A stretch of 64,000 bases of DNA from Acidimicrobiales bacterium (GTDB lineage: Bacteria; Actinomycetota; Acidimicrobiia; Acidimicrobiales; Aldehydirespiratoraceae), in contig JAVJSI010000007.1 of assembly GCA_040219515.1 (NCBI GenBank), positions 310,001-374,000 of the forward strand. The letters are read 5' to 3'. Under the pieces are notes generated by a model, which worked only from the letters and a program-made list of their open reading frames with translations, did no database searches and had not been told where the DNA came from. Of this stretch, positions 53,415 through 64,000 are shown in pieces. Position 1 is the stretch's first letter, and every line of letters begins with the position of its first letter. Both the position numbers and the translations under genes were made by a program.

Positions 53415-54218
53415 ATGGACCTCTCAAAGTACCGCGTCGTCCCCGGCTCGGCCGTCGACCTCGACGACTGGAAAACCGACGAGAGCGGCGAGCACAGCCG
53501 GGATGACGCAGAATCACGAACCGACGAACTGAACGATCGGCTCGAGGAGCTCCAGGAGCTGTTGTACGCCGAGGGCAAGCACAAGGTGCTGGTGGTGATC
53601 CAGGCCACCGACACCGGCGGGAAGGACGGCACGATCCGCCACGTGTTCGACAAGGTGAATCCCCAGGGCGTCAAGGTGGCGTCGTTCAAGCGACCCACCG
53701 AGGAAGAACTGGGCCACGACTACCTCTGGCGAGTGCACCGGCACACACCGAAGTCCGGGGACATCACGATCTTCAACCGGTCGCACTACGAGGACGTGCT
53801 CGTCGTCCGCGTCCACGACATCGTGCCCGAGAAGCGCTGGTCACGGCGCTATGACCACATCAACGCCTTCGAACAGCTCCTGGCCGACGAGGGCACCACG
53901 ATCATCAAGCTGTTCCTCCACATCTCGAAGGACGAGCAGAAGGAGCGCCTCCAGTCCCGCCTCGACGAACCGAACAAGCACTGGAAGTTCGATTCCGGTG
54001 ACCTGGCCGAACGCGAACGATGGGACGACTACCAGGAGGCGTTTCGCGTCATGCTCGAACGAACGAGCACCGACCATGCTCCGTGGTACGTGATTCCGGC
54101 CGACCGCAAGTGGTTCCGTACCCTGCTGGTCAGCGAGATCATCGTCGAGACGCTCGAAGGGCTCGACATGGCGTACCCACCGGCCGAGCCCGGCCTGGCC
54201 GACCTGGTGATCGAGTGA
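53415..54218 (+). CDS. ppk2: Polyphosphate kinase 2 family (PPK2) nucleotide phosphotransferase
   Basis: A 267-residue PPK2: Walker A in VIQATDTGGKDGTIRHVFDK near residue 65, VASFKRPTEEELGHDYLWRV, and lid/Walker B FNRSHYEDVLVVRV. The KDGT and NPQGV pattern fits the TIGR03709/class III-like group, which uses polyphosphate to phosphorylate AMP or ADP; the class is inferred. CATGCT (53403-53408) may be its -10, 6 nt before ATG 53415. It is coupled to the next gene by a GTGA overlap. Confidence 0.92.
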   Translation: MDLSKYRVVPGSAVDLDDWKTDESGEHSRDDAESRTDELNDRLEELQELLYAEGKHKVLVVIQATDTGGKDGTIRHVFDKVNPQGVKVASFKRPTEEELGHDYLWRVHRHTPKSGDITIFNRSHYEDVLVVRVHDIVPEKRWSRRYDHINAFEQLLADEGTTIIKLFLHISKDEQKERLQSRLDEPNKHWKFDSGDLAERERWDDYQEAFRVMLERTSTDHAPWYVIPADRKWFRTLLVSEIIVETLEGLDMAYPPAEPGLADLVIE

Positions 54219-55174
54219 CTCGCGGCGTCCCCCGGGTCAGCTTTCGTGACGTGGGTGACCTCGACCGGGTCATCCTGCGCTCGCTCCACATGTTCCACGA
54301 GGAGATCGATCTCGTGGTCGGCATCCCCCGCTCCGGTCTGCTCGCGGCCAACCTCGTCGCGCTGCATCTCGGCGTACCGCTCGCCGACCTCGACGGTTTC
54401 CTCGAAGGGCGGGTGCTGAGCACCGGTGCTCGGTTGCATTCGAAGACCGGCCCCGAGGTCATCGACACCGCCCGCCGCATCCTCGTCTTCGACGACAGCG
54501 TGTTCTCGGGTTCGGCGCTCGAGACCACCCGTCGGCGAATCGAGGCATCGTCGATCGCCGGGGAACTCCTCTACGGCGCCGCCTTCGTCGTGCCGTCGGC
54601 GACGACGATGGTCGACATCGCGTGTGAGGTCGTCTCACCGCCTCGTGTGTTCTCCTGGAACCTGATGAGCCACAGTGTGCTGGAACGATCGTGCCTCGAC
54701 ATCGACGGCGTGCTGTGTCTCGATCCGACACCCGAGCAGAACGACGACGGCCCGAACTATCGGACGTTCCTGCGGTCGGCGGTACCTCACATGCTTCCGG
54801 GCCAACCGGTACAGGCCCTGGTCACCTCACGGCTCGAGAAGTACCGAGCCGAGACCGAGGAATGGCTCGCCCACCATGGCGTGGTCTACGACGCCCTGCA
54901 CATGCTCGATCTACCCGATGCCGCGGCACGTCGCGCCGCCAACGCACACGCGGCGTTCAAGGCATCGGTCTATCGAGGCTGCGACGCGATTCTCTTCATC
55001 GAGTCGAATCCGAGACAGGCTCGGGAGATCGCCCGGACGGCGAACAAGGCCGTGCTCTGTACCGGCGACTTCAGCTTCCACGAGGGCAACACCACCATGC
55101 AGCCCGTTCGCCGGCAGGTCCGCCGGGTGCGCGGAAAGGTCCGACGAATCAGGTCGTTGCGGCGGCGACCCTGA
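54215..55174 (+). CDS. Phosphoribosyltransferase fused to a HAD-like domain
   Basis: A 319-residue protein. Residues 1-150 form a type I phosphoribosyltransferase: VVGIPRSGLLAANLVALHLG and the PRPP loop RILVFDDSVFSGSALETT near residue 97. Residues 160-295 look like a HAD hydrolase: motif I CLDIDGVLCLDPT near 164, VTSRLEKYRAETEEWL (motif II Ser), and FIESNPRQAREIA. The tail is very basic (VRRQVRRVRGKVRRIRSLRR). The combination suggests nucleotide or nucleobase chemistry, supported by coupling to PPK2, but the product is unknown. Its end overlaps convergent atpC by 26 nt. Confidence 0.75.
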   Translation: MTRGVPRVSFRDVGDLDRVILRSLHMFHEEIDLVVGIPRSGLLAANLVALHLGVPLADLDGFLEGRVLSTGARLHSKTGPEVIDTARRILVFDDSVFSGSALETTRRRIEASSIAGELLYGAAFVVPSATTMVDIACEVVSPPRVFSWNLMSHSVLERSCLDIDGVLCLDPTPEQNDDGPNYRTFLRSAVPHMLPGQPVQALVTSRLEKYRAETEEWLAHHGVVYDALHMLDLPDAAARRAANAHAAFKASVYRGCDAILFIESNPRQAREIARTANKAVLCTGDFSFHEGNTTMQPVRRQVRRVRGKVRRIRSLRRRP

Positions 55175-55543
55175 GGCGAAGCTCTGCCCGGCCCAACGCG
55201 GCGGCCGCAGCGGCGTCGTTCGCATCGGCGCGCAGCGCTGCTTCCGCCCGGTCGCGAGCCGCCTCGGCACGACGAACATCGATCTCTTCGATCGCCTCGG
55301 ACACGTCGGAGAGAATGGTCACCTGGTCGCCGCTGACCTGCACGAAGCCACGGTGTACGGCGAAGGTGTCGCGTTCTCCGTTCGCCTTGATGACGTCGAC
55401 GGACCACACGGCGAGGTTGCCGATGAAGGGCACGTGACCCGTCTGGAAGGCGATGTCGCCACCGTCGACGGTGCGCGCGATGACCATCTCGGCTTCGCCG
55501 GTGTAGGACACCGATTCAGGAGAGACGACCTCGACGGTGAACA

Positions 55544-55544
<1 letters not shown>
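55149..55544 (-). CDS. atpC: ATP synthase epsilon subunit
   Basis: A 131-residue epsilon subunit: N-terminal beta barrel (FTVEVVSPESVSYTGEAEMV, TGHVPFIGNLAVWSV) and a C-terminal helical hairpin (RAEAARDRAEAALRADAND). It is part of the central stalk and can inhibit ATP hydrolysis. The ATG overlaps the atpD stop (TGATG). It is the last gene of the operon; its 3' end overlaps the PRTase-HAD gene on the other strand. Confidence 0.95.
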
Positions 55545-57995
<2,451 letters not shown>

Positions 57996-58006
57996 GCTGC
58001 GTTACC

Positions 58007-59629
58007 TCAGCCCTCGTCTCGAGTGATGTCTTCTTCGGGCAGGGTGACGTCGCTGTCGACCATGGTCGAATGGGCTGCGCCCTGCTCGTGTGCTTCGGGC
58101 TCCTCGCCGTCGACCACCGAAGGGGTGAACTGGGCGGCGAAGTCCCGGATGGCGGCCTCGAAGGCGTCCTCATCGGGGATCTTGCCCTCGTTGCGGATCG
58201 TGGCCATCACGTCGCTGTGACGGGTGCGGAACCAGTCGAGCAAGCCGGCCTCGAAGCGCAGCACGTCGTCCACGGGCAGCGAGTCGAGATAGCCGCGCGT
58301 GCCGGCAAAGATCGACACGACCTGATCCTCGACCGGGTAGGGCGAGTTCACGCCCTGCTTGAGCAACTCGGTGAGGCGATAGCCACGCTCGAGCTGGGAC
58401 TTGGACACGGCGTCGAGGTCGGAGCCGAAGGCGGCGAAGGCCTCGAGCTCACGGAACTGCTGGAGGTCGCCCTTGAGCGTGCCCGTGGCGGTCTTCATGG
58501 CCTTGACCTGCGCGGCCGAACCCACGCGTGACACCGAGATGCCGACGTCGACGGCCGGACGGATACCGGACTTGAAGAGGTCGTCCTGCAGGAAGATCTG
58601 GCCGTCGGTGATCGAGATCACGTTGGTCGGGATGAAGGCGGACACGTCGCCGGCCTTCGTCTCGATGATCGGCAGCGCGGTGAGCGAGCCGGCCCCGAGC
58701 TCGTCAGAGAGCTTGGCGGCCCGCTCGAGCAGGCGGCTGTGGAGGTAGAACACGTCACCGGGGAACGCTTCGCGCCCCGGCGGGCGGCGCAGCAGCAGCG
58801 ACACCTGGCGATAGGCCTCAGCCTGCTTCGAGAGGTCGTCATAGACAATGAGTGAGTGCTCGCCGTTCTCCATCCAGTGCTGACCCATGGCGCAACCGCC
58901 GTAGGGAGCCAGGTACTTGAACGGGGCCGGGTCGGAGGCGGGCGCGACCACGACGGTGGTGTACTCCATGGCGCCGAGCTCTTCGAGCGTGGCGACGTTC
59001 TGCGCGACGGTGGAGGCCTTCTGGCCGATCGCCACATAGATGCACTTCACGCCCAGACCCTTCTGGTTCAGGATCGTGTCGAGCGCAATGGTGGTCTTGC
59101 CCGTCTTGCGATCGCCGATGATCAGCTCTCGCTGGCCACGGCCGACGGGGATGAGCGAATCGATCGACTTGATGCCGGTCTGCATCGGCTCGTGCACGGG
59201 CTTGCGACCGAGGATGCCGGGGGCCTGGATCTCCATGCGGCGGGGCTGCACGTTGGTGAGTGCGCCCTTGCCGTCGATGGGCTCGCCCAACGGGTTGACC
59301 ACACGGCCGAGCAGGCCGTCGCCGACCGGCACGGAGAGGATCTCGCCCGTGGCGACCACGGTCTGGCCTTCCTCGATGCCTTCGACGTCGCCCAGCACCA
59401 CGGCGCCGATCGAGTCCTCGTCGAGGTTGAGGGCGAGCCCGATGAGCCCGTTCTCGAAGCGGAGCATCTCGTTCACCGCGGCGTCGGGCAGGCCCGACAC
59501 GCGGGCGATGCCGTCGCCGACCTCGAGCACGCGGCCCACGGTGGTCTGCTCGACCGAGGGGGAGAACCCTTGCAGGTTCGCCGTGAGCGCCGCCGTGATC
59601 TCGTCGGTGTTGATCTGTAGATCAGCCAT
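58007..59629 (-). CDS. atpA: ATP synthase alpha subunit
   Basis: A 540-residue alpha subunit: [19 protein letters not shown], Walker [15 protein letters not shown] near residue 170, [13 protein letters not shown], and [15 protein letters not shown]. It has an acidic C-terminal extension of about 30 residues beyond usual length, ending in [14 protein letters not shown]. It forms the hexamer with beta. Confidence 0.98.
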   Translation of the reverse strand: MADLQINTDEITAALTANLQGFSPSVEQTTVGRVLEVGDGIARVSGLPDAAVNEMLRFENGLIGLALNLDEDSIGAVVLGDVEGIEEGQTVVATGEILSVPVGDGLLGRVVNPLGEPIDGKGALTNVQPRRMEIQAPGILGRKPVHEPMQTGIKSIDSLIPVGRGQRELIIGDRKTGKTTIALDTILNQKGLGVKCIYVAIGQKASTVAQNVATLEELGAMEYTTVVVAPASDPAPFKYLAPYGGCAMGQHWMENGEHSLIVYDDLSKQAEAYRQVSLLLRRPPGREAFPGDVFYLHSRLLERAAKLSDELGAGSLTALPIIETKAGDVSAFIPTNVISITDGQIFLQDDLFKSGIRPAVDVGISVSRVGSAAQVKAMKTATGTLKGDLQQFRELEAFAAFGSDLDAVSKSQLERGYRLTELLKQGVNSPYPVEDQVVSIFAGTRGYLDSLPVDDVLRFEAGLLDWFRTRHSDVMATIRNEGKIPDEDAFEAAIRDFAAQFTPSVVDGEEPEAHEQGAAHSTMVDSDVTLPEEDITRDEG

Positions 59630-59657
59630 CTGTCTCTTCTCTCTGCGTTCTTCTCAA

Positions 59658-60182
59658 TCAGCCGAGGTGAGTCTTCACCTGGGCGAGGCGGCGACGGACA
59701 CTGCCGTCGATGACGGTGTCGCCGATGGTGGTCACCACGCCGCCGAGCACGGCGGGATCGATGGTGACCTTGATCTCGACGTCTTTGCCGGTAGCGGTCT
59801 TCAGCGACGAGGCGAGGCGGGCCTTCTGCTCGTCGGTGAGCGCCACCGCGGTGCGAACCTCGGCGATCTCCTTGCCGCTGGCGGCCGCACCCTTGGCCAC
59901 GAGCGCCCGGGCGATGGCCGGAAGCTCGGCGGCGCGACCGGCACCGACCACGAGCGACACCGCGGCCCGAGCGACGTGCGATGCCTTGCCCTGGAGCAGG
60001 TCCTCCACGATCTGCTGACGCTTCTCGGCCGGCACGTAGGGGTCGGACAGCGTGTTGCGGAGCTCGTCGTTGCCTTCGAGGGCCTGGGCGAAGCGGAAGA
60101 TCTCGTCGTCCGCTCCGGTGGCACCCTCGGCGCGCACGACGGCGAGCAGTGCTTCTGCGTATCCGTCGATGGTGTCGCTCAT
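59658..60182 (-). CDS. atpH: ATP synthase delta subunit
   Basis: A 174-residue separate delta subunit (not the b-delta fusion of mycobacteria): YAEALLAVVRAEG, LSDPYVPAEKRQQIVEDLL, and the C-terminal VLGGVVTTIGDTVIDGSVRR. It joins F1 to the peripheral stalk. GAGGAA lies 7 nt before ATG 60182. Confidence 0.95.
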   Translation of the reverse strand: MSDTIDGYAEALLAVVRAEGATGADDEIFRFAQALEGNDELRNTLSDPYVPAEKRQQIVEDLLQGKASHVARAAVSLVVGAGRAAELPAIARALVAKGAAASGKEIAEVRTAVALTDEQKARLASSLKTATGKDVEIKVTIDPAVLGGVVTTIGDTVIDGSVRRRLAQVKTHLG

Positions 60183-60222
60183 GTGTTCGTTCCTCGGAGT
60201 AACTGGTGGGGCCGGACCGCGC

Positions 60223-60762
60223 TCAGCGGGCGAGCTGGCTGATGTAGTCGTCGATCAGTGCGGACTGTGTGGCGGCATCGCCGAGATTCTGGCGAACCAC
60301 GGCATCGGCCGCGACGCGAGCCTGCTCGGCCACCGCGGCCCGAAGGTCGGCGAGTGCCTGATCGCGTTGGGCCTGGATCTCGATGCGCGAACGCTCCTTG
60401 GAGTCGACCACGTCGGCCTCGGCGCGGGCCAGGAGATCCGCTTCGAGCTTGGTGGCCTGGTCGCGTGCATCGGCGATGATCCTCGCCGCTTCGGCGTCGG
60501 CATCGCCGAGTTCGCCGGAGAGCGTGGCCAGCTCGGCTTCGGCGGCCGACTTCTGCGCAGCGGCACCGGCCAGTTCCGCTTCGATGCCGGCGGTGCGCGC
60601 CTTCATGGCCTTGGAGATGGCGGGCACACCCTTCCAGAGGAAGATGACGAAGATGATGCCGAAGGAGAGCGAACCCCAGTAGAGCTCGTTGATGTCGCTC
60701 GGGATGAAGTACCCGTTCGGGCCTTCGGCGGCAAGGATTCCGATCATTTCGGCTCCGATCAC
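60223..60762 (-). CDS. atpF: ATP synthase b subunit
   Basis: A 179-residue b subunit: one membrane helix (YWGSLSFGIIFVIFLWKG, residues 28-46), then a long Ala/Glu-rich coiled coil (KMARTAG-like start at MKARTAGIEAELAGAAAQK). The GTG at 60762 overlaps the upstream b' stop (GTGA); ATG 60747 is an alternative. With the next gene it forms a heterodimeric peripheral stalk. Confidence 0.93.
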   Translation of the reverse strand: MIGAEMIGILAAEGPNGYFIPSDINELYWGSLSFGIIFVIFLWKGVPAISKAMKARTAGIEAELAGAAAQKSAAEAELATLSGELGDADAEAARIIADARDQATKLEADLLARAEADVVDSKERSRIEIQAQRDQALADLRAAVAEQARVAADAVVRQNLGDAATQSALIDDYISQLAR

Positions 60763-61286
60763 TCGGCCGCGAGGGCCTGGTCGATGACGGACTGCTGCGC
60801 ACCGGCGTCGAGATTGCGACCCAGCACGGCGCCGGCAGCACCCACGGCCAGCGTGGCGACGTCGCCCCGCATGCCGGAGAGCGCAGCGGCGCGGGCCTGT
60901 TCGATCTCGTCCTGCGCATTGCGGCGCAGGACGGCGATCTCGGCGTCGGCTTCCGCCTGCAGCGCGGCACGGCGTTGGTCGGCAGCAGTTCGGGCAGCAG
61001 CGATGATCTCGTTGGCCTCGTTGCGGGCGTCGACGAGGGAGGCCTCGTAGTCGCGCCGCGTGGAGCCCAAGGATGCGGTGGCCGCGTCGGCGGCATCGCG
61101 ATCACCCTGGATGGTGTTGGCGCGTGTTTCCATCGCCCGAGTGATCGGGGGAAGGAGCACGTACCTCATGAGAAGCCACAGCGCGACGAAGAAGATGACG
61201 GCCCAGACGATCTCGTTGACCTCGGGGATCACCGGGTTCGGCGGGTCCTCCGTGCTCTCTGCGGCTAGGACCAACATCAAATTCAC
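60759..61286 (-). CDS. atpF': ATP synthase second b-type subunit (b')
   Basis: A 175-residue b-like protein: one membrane helix (IVWAVIFFVALWLLMRYVLL, residues 26-46) and a coiled coil (RANTIQGDRDAADAATASL). Two separate b-type genes in one operon mean an asymmetric stalk, as in photosynthetic bacteria and some actinobacteria. The start is GTG 61286, with GAGG 8 nt upstream. It could also be called atpF2. Confidence 0.9.
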   Translation of the reverse strand: MNLMLVLAAESTEDPPNPVIPEVNEIVWAVIFFVALWLLMRYVLLPPITRAMETRANTIQGDRDAADAATASLGSTRRDYEASLVDARNEANEIIAAARTAADQRRAALQAEADAEIAVLRRNAQDEIEQARAAALSGMRGDVATLAVGAAGAVLGRNLDAGAQQSVIDQALAAE

Positions 61287-61296
61287 AGCGGGTACC

Positions 61297-61650
<354 letters not shown>

Positions 61651-62421
61651 CTAGTGGGCCGGGTGCAGCGCCATGCCGATGTAGACGGCGGTGAGGATGG
61701 TGAAGACGAAGGCCTGGATCAGCGACACGCCGACCTCGAAGGCGGTGAAGGCCAGCAGTCCGGGGAACGTACCGAGTTGCACGAGGATCAGCGCCGAGGC
61801 GGAGAACACCGAGATGCACAGCACGGTGAAGGTCACGAGCAGGATGTGGCCGGCGAGCATGTTGGCGAACAGACGCACTGCGTGACTGAAGGGCCGGATG
61901 AGGAAGTTCGAGAGGAACTCGATCGGTGTGACCAGTAGGTACAGCGGCTTCGGCACACCCGGCGGCACGAGGACGTCCTTGATGTACCCGAGGCCGTTGT
62001 GCTTGATGCCGACCGAGATCCACATGACGTAGACGATGAGGGCGAGCACGAGCGGGCCGGCCATGCGGGCGTTGCCCGGCATCTGGAAGAACGGGACGAC
62101 CTCGGTGATGTTGCCGATGAAGATGAAGAGGAACAGGGAGGTGAGCAGCGGCATGTAGCGACGACCGTCGGGGCCGATGGCCGCCTGGATGATCTGGCTG
62201 TCGATGAACTCCACGATGCCTTCGGCCGCGGTGCGGAAGCCTCGGGGCACCAAGGCGTCGCCACGATTGGCGAGGAGAAAGAGGATGGTCGGAAGCGCCA
62301 TGCCGAGGAAGTAGATGAACCCGATCTTGCTGAAGGCGAAATACTCGGAATCCTCGAACAAGAACGCCGGCCACTCGATCACGTTCTCGATCGGTGGGAA
62401 CTCCACGGCTCCGAAAATCAC
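61651..62421 (-). CDS. atpB: ATP synthase a subunit
   Basis: A 256-residue a subunit with five to six membrane helices. The stator arginine lies in FLSNFLIRPFSHAVRLFANM, and VGVSLIQAFVFTILTAVYI forms the last helix. It makes the proton half-channels against the c ring. The GTG at 62421 overlaps the atpI stop (GTGA). Confidence 0.96.
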   Translation of the reverse strand: MIFGAVEFPPIENVIEWPAFLFEDSEYFAFSKIGFIYFLGMALPTILFLLANRGDALVPRGFRTAAEGIVEFIDSQIIQAAIGPDGRRYMPLLTSLFLFIFIGNITEVVPFFQMPGNARMAGPLVLALIVYVMWISVGIKHNGLGYIKDVLVPPGVPKPLYLLVTPIEFLSNFLIRPFSHAVRLFANMLAGHILLVTFTVLCISVFSASALILVQLGTFPGLLAFTAFEVGVSLIQAFVFTILTAVYIGMALHPAH

Positions 62422-62930
62422 AATTGCTCCTGTTGCTCGACGGGGTTCATCTCAGGCTCCTGGATGATGCGTCGTTCGTTCGGCGGCGGCTTAAGCCCGG
62501 GGAAGGCTAGCGACGCCGACACGAAACGCATCTCCCAAAACAGCAATCCGAGGTGAGAAATGATCAGAGAGATTCCGAGAGGGACGAGTTCGACCCATGG
62601 TTCGTTGCGCACGAGCAGCACTGCGATGGTGATGAGCCCGAGGCGAATGAGAAAGCCGAACAATGCGGCCCCGGCCATCAACGCCAGGGAGATGCGAGCG
62701 GCGTAGCCGAGCATCGCGGCCGCGAGGAGGAAGTTGACGACGACGATGCCGAGGCCCAGGGCCACCGACAGTGCCCCATCCGTGCCCCAGAAGACCGCAC
62801 CGAGGACGATCGATGCCGGCGCGATCATCACGCCGCGGCGGGCGAGGTCCTTGGCGACCGCGACAGCCGGCGACGGACCCTCCATGCGCTGCGCGAGCAC
62901 ATTGGGCTGCGTCGTGGTGGGAAAGCTCAT
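62418..62930 (-). CDS. atpI: AtpI-like ATP synthase assembly protein
   Basis: A 170-residue protein with four membrane helices in the central 110 residues (IAPASIVLGAVFWGTDGA, VALGLGIVVVNFLLAAAM and others). It lies at the AtpI position of the operon and has that layout; AtpI helps c-ring assembly. Sequence similarity is weak, so the call depends partly on position. ATG 62930 overlaps the atpZ stop (ATGA). Confidence 0.8.
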   Translation of the reverse strand: MSFPTTTQPNVLAQRMEGPSPAVAVAKDLARRGVMIAPASIVLGAVFWGTDGALSVALGLGIVVVNFLLAAAMLGYAARISLALMAGAALFGFLIRLGLITIAVLLVRNEPWVELVPLGISLIISHLGLLFWEMRFVSASLAFPGLKPPPNERRIIQEPEMNPVEQQEQL

Positions 62931-63235
62931 CTGACTGCCTCTCCGGCCGGCGGTCCGCTCGCGGCCGCCTTGCGCAGGCTGGCGGCTTCGGCGAGGAGTC
63001 GGTCGCGCTCGGCGGTGGCCACCGCCATGCCGTGCTTCCACTCGTAGTAGACCTTCGCGCCGGCGCCGATCGCGCCCAGCACGAGCAGGAGGATCATGAA
63101 GATCGGCGCGGTGTCGAAGCGGCGATCGAGCCACAGACCGCCGAGCGACAAGATGACCGGGCCGAGGACGAGGTCGAAGCCACCACTGGACCGCCACAGG
63201 GCTTCCTGGAATTCGCGCTGCGCGTTCCGTTCCAT
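62927..63235 (-). CDS. atpZ: AtpZ/AtpI-type small membrane protein
   Basis: A 102-residue protein with two membrane helices: FDLVLGPVILSLGGLWLDRR and IFMILLLVLGAIGAGAKVYY, the pattern of AtpZ (ATPase gene 1). AtpZ and AtpI together have been proposed as a Mg2+/Ca2+ channel or assembly factors. ATG 63235 follows GAGGA at 5 nt. It opens the ATP synthase operon; the 167 bp before it hold the operon promoter and that of the divergent glycosyltransferase. Confidence 0.82.
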   Translation of the reverse strand: MERNAQREFQEALWRSSGGFDLVLGPVILSLGGLWLDRRFDTAPIFMILLLVLGAIGAGAKVYYEWKHGMAVATAERDRLLAEAASLRKAAASGPPAGEAVR

Positions 63236-63402
63236 CGGATCCTCGTCGCTGTCGGGACAGCATGGCCGAGGGGCGCCGTTGCCCGCTCGTGAAACCATGC
63301 ACAAGCTATCCACCGAGACCACCGCCATGCAACTCGAACCGACAGTTCGCGTCGACCGGCAACCACTCGCCTGCAACCGAACCCCTCTAGCCTGACTCCG
63401 AC

Positions 63403-64000
63403 ATGCCCTTCGATTCCGTCTCCGTCGTCGTCGTGACCTGGAACAGCGCGAGCACGATCGTCGATTGTCTCCAGCCCCTCGCCGGACAACCCGATCTCGA
63501 ACTCATCGTGGTCGACAACGACAGTGCCGACGACACGCTCGCCGTCGCCCGAGGCGTCGCGCCCCACGCCACCCTGCTCACAACGGGCGGCAATTGCGGC
63601 TTTGCCACCGGCGTGAATGCGGGAGCCGAGCACGCGACCGGCGACGTACTCGTCCTCCTCAACCCCGATGCCGTGGCCACCGCCGAAGGCCTTCGGCGGC
63701 TTGCTGCCTGCGTGCGCCGGGGCGCGGCGATCGCCGCGCCGAGGATCACCGACGAGCGGGGCACGACGACCCGATCTGTTCGAAAGCGCCCAACGGTGCG
63801 GGATCAGTTCGTGGTGGCCGGTGGGCTCCACCGGCTCGTGGATTCGCTCGACCCCGATGATGACGACGGTGCATCGACGACCGACGCCGAGATGACCGTC
63901 GACGTCGTCTCCGGCGCATGTTTCGCAACCGGACTCGAGCGATTCCGCGAACTCGGAGGGCTCGACGAACGCTTCTTCCTCTATGCCGAGGAGGTCGACT
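63403..64000 (+). CDS. Family 2 glycosyltransferase, N-terminal part
   Basis: The first 199 codons of a GT-A glycosyltransferase that leaves the window. VSVVVVTWNSASTIVDCLQP and LIVVDNDSADDTLAVARG bind the nucleotide sugar, VLVLLNPDAVAT is the DxD-like site, and GLDERFFLYAEEVD is the ED motif typical of rhamnosyltransferase-like enzymes. It probably works in surface polysaccharide or arabinogalactan linker synthesis. TAGCCT (63388-63393) ends 9 nt before ATG 63403. Confidence 0.9.
   Translation, partial: MPFDSVSVVVVTWNSASTIVDCLQPLAGQPDLELIVVDNDSADDTLAVARGVAPHATLLTTGGNCGFATGVNAGAEHATGDVLVLLNPDAVATAEGLRRLAACVRRGAAIAAPRITDERGTTTRSVRKRPTVRDQFVVAGGLHRLVDSLDPDDDDGASTTDAEMTVDVVSGACFATGLERFRELGGLDERFFLYAEEVD

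Overview
This window is GC-rich DNA (about two thirds G+C) from an actinobacterium, most likely a member of the Acidimicrobiia (Ilumatobacter-like). That placement is inference. It rests on a WhiB protein, DinB/maleylpyruvate-isomerase-fold (mycothiol-type) proteins, a CtpE-like P-type ATPase, an ImuA'/ImuB mutasome pair, many SDR, acyl-CoA and P450 genes, and the gene content around prfA and the ATP synthase operon. No tRNA, rRNA, CRISPR array, prophage or transposase was seen.

Layout. 1-0.86 kb: imuA'-imuB (minus strand, imuB leaves the window) behind a near-perfect LexA box. 0.93-1.24 kb: a small gene with an in-frame TGA followed by a bacterial-SECIS-like hairpin, the best candidate here for a selenoprotein. 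1.24-2.0 kb: decayed sequence with a frameshifted gene remnant. 2.05-3.8 kb: a secreted beta-propeller protein with three SLH domains. 3.9-7.1 kb: small regulators and DinB, cupin and AHSA1 proteins. 7.2-16.2 kb: a mostly co-directional block (lipoprotein, SnoaL, Nudix, CtpE-like pump, SDRs, enoyl-CoA hydratase, lipid kinase) joined by ATGA/GTGA overlaps. 16.2-25.5 kb: formylglycine-generating enzyme, WhiB, hydrolase, CoA-transferase, aldehyde dehydrogenase, a GGDEF-EAL gene broken by three frameshifts, thiolase and amidohydrolase. 25.5-31 kb: HerA/DUF853-type ATPase, exopolysaccharide sugar transferase and MFS exporter. 31-44.4 kb: P450-SDR pair, two DJ-1/PfpI-type genes, Ski2-like helicase, SDRs, small membrane proteins, MFS transporter and L,D-transpeptidase. 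44.3-49.9 kb (minus): prfA, prmC, sua5, rpiB, glyA, wecA. 49.9-55.2 kb: J-domain protein, glpX, PPK2 and a phosphoribosyltransferase-HAD fusion. 55.1-63.2 kb (minus): the complete ATP synthase operon atpZ-I-B-E-F'-F-H-A-G-D-C. The window ends inside a family-2 glycosyltransferase.

Two window-wide patterns help in reading it. First, many gene starts have a TAnnnT-type -10 hexamer ending 6-9 nt before the start codon and no Shine-Dalgarno, the expected signature of leaderless transcription; I used it to choose starts. Second, every broken gene can be repaired by adding one base at G or C positions, so these breaks may be assembly errors rather than true pseudogenes.
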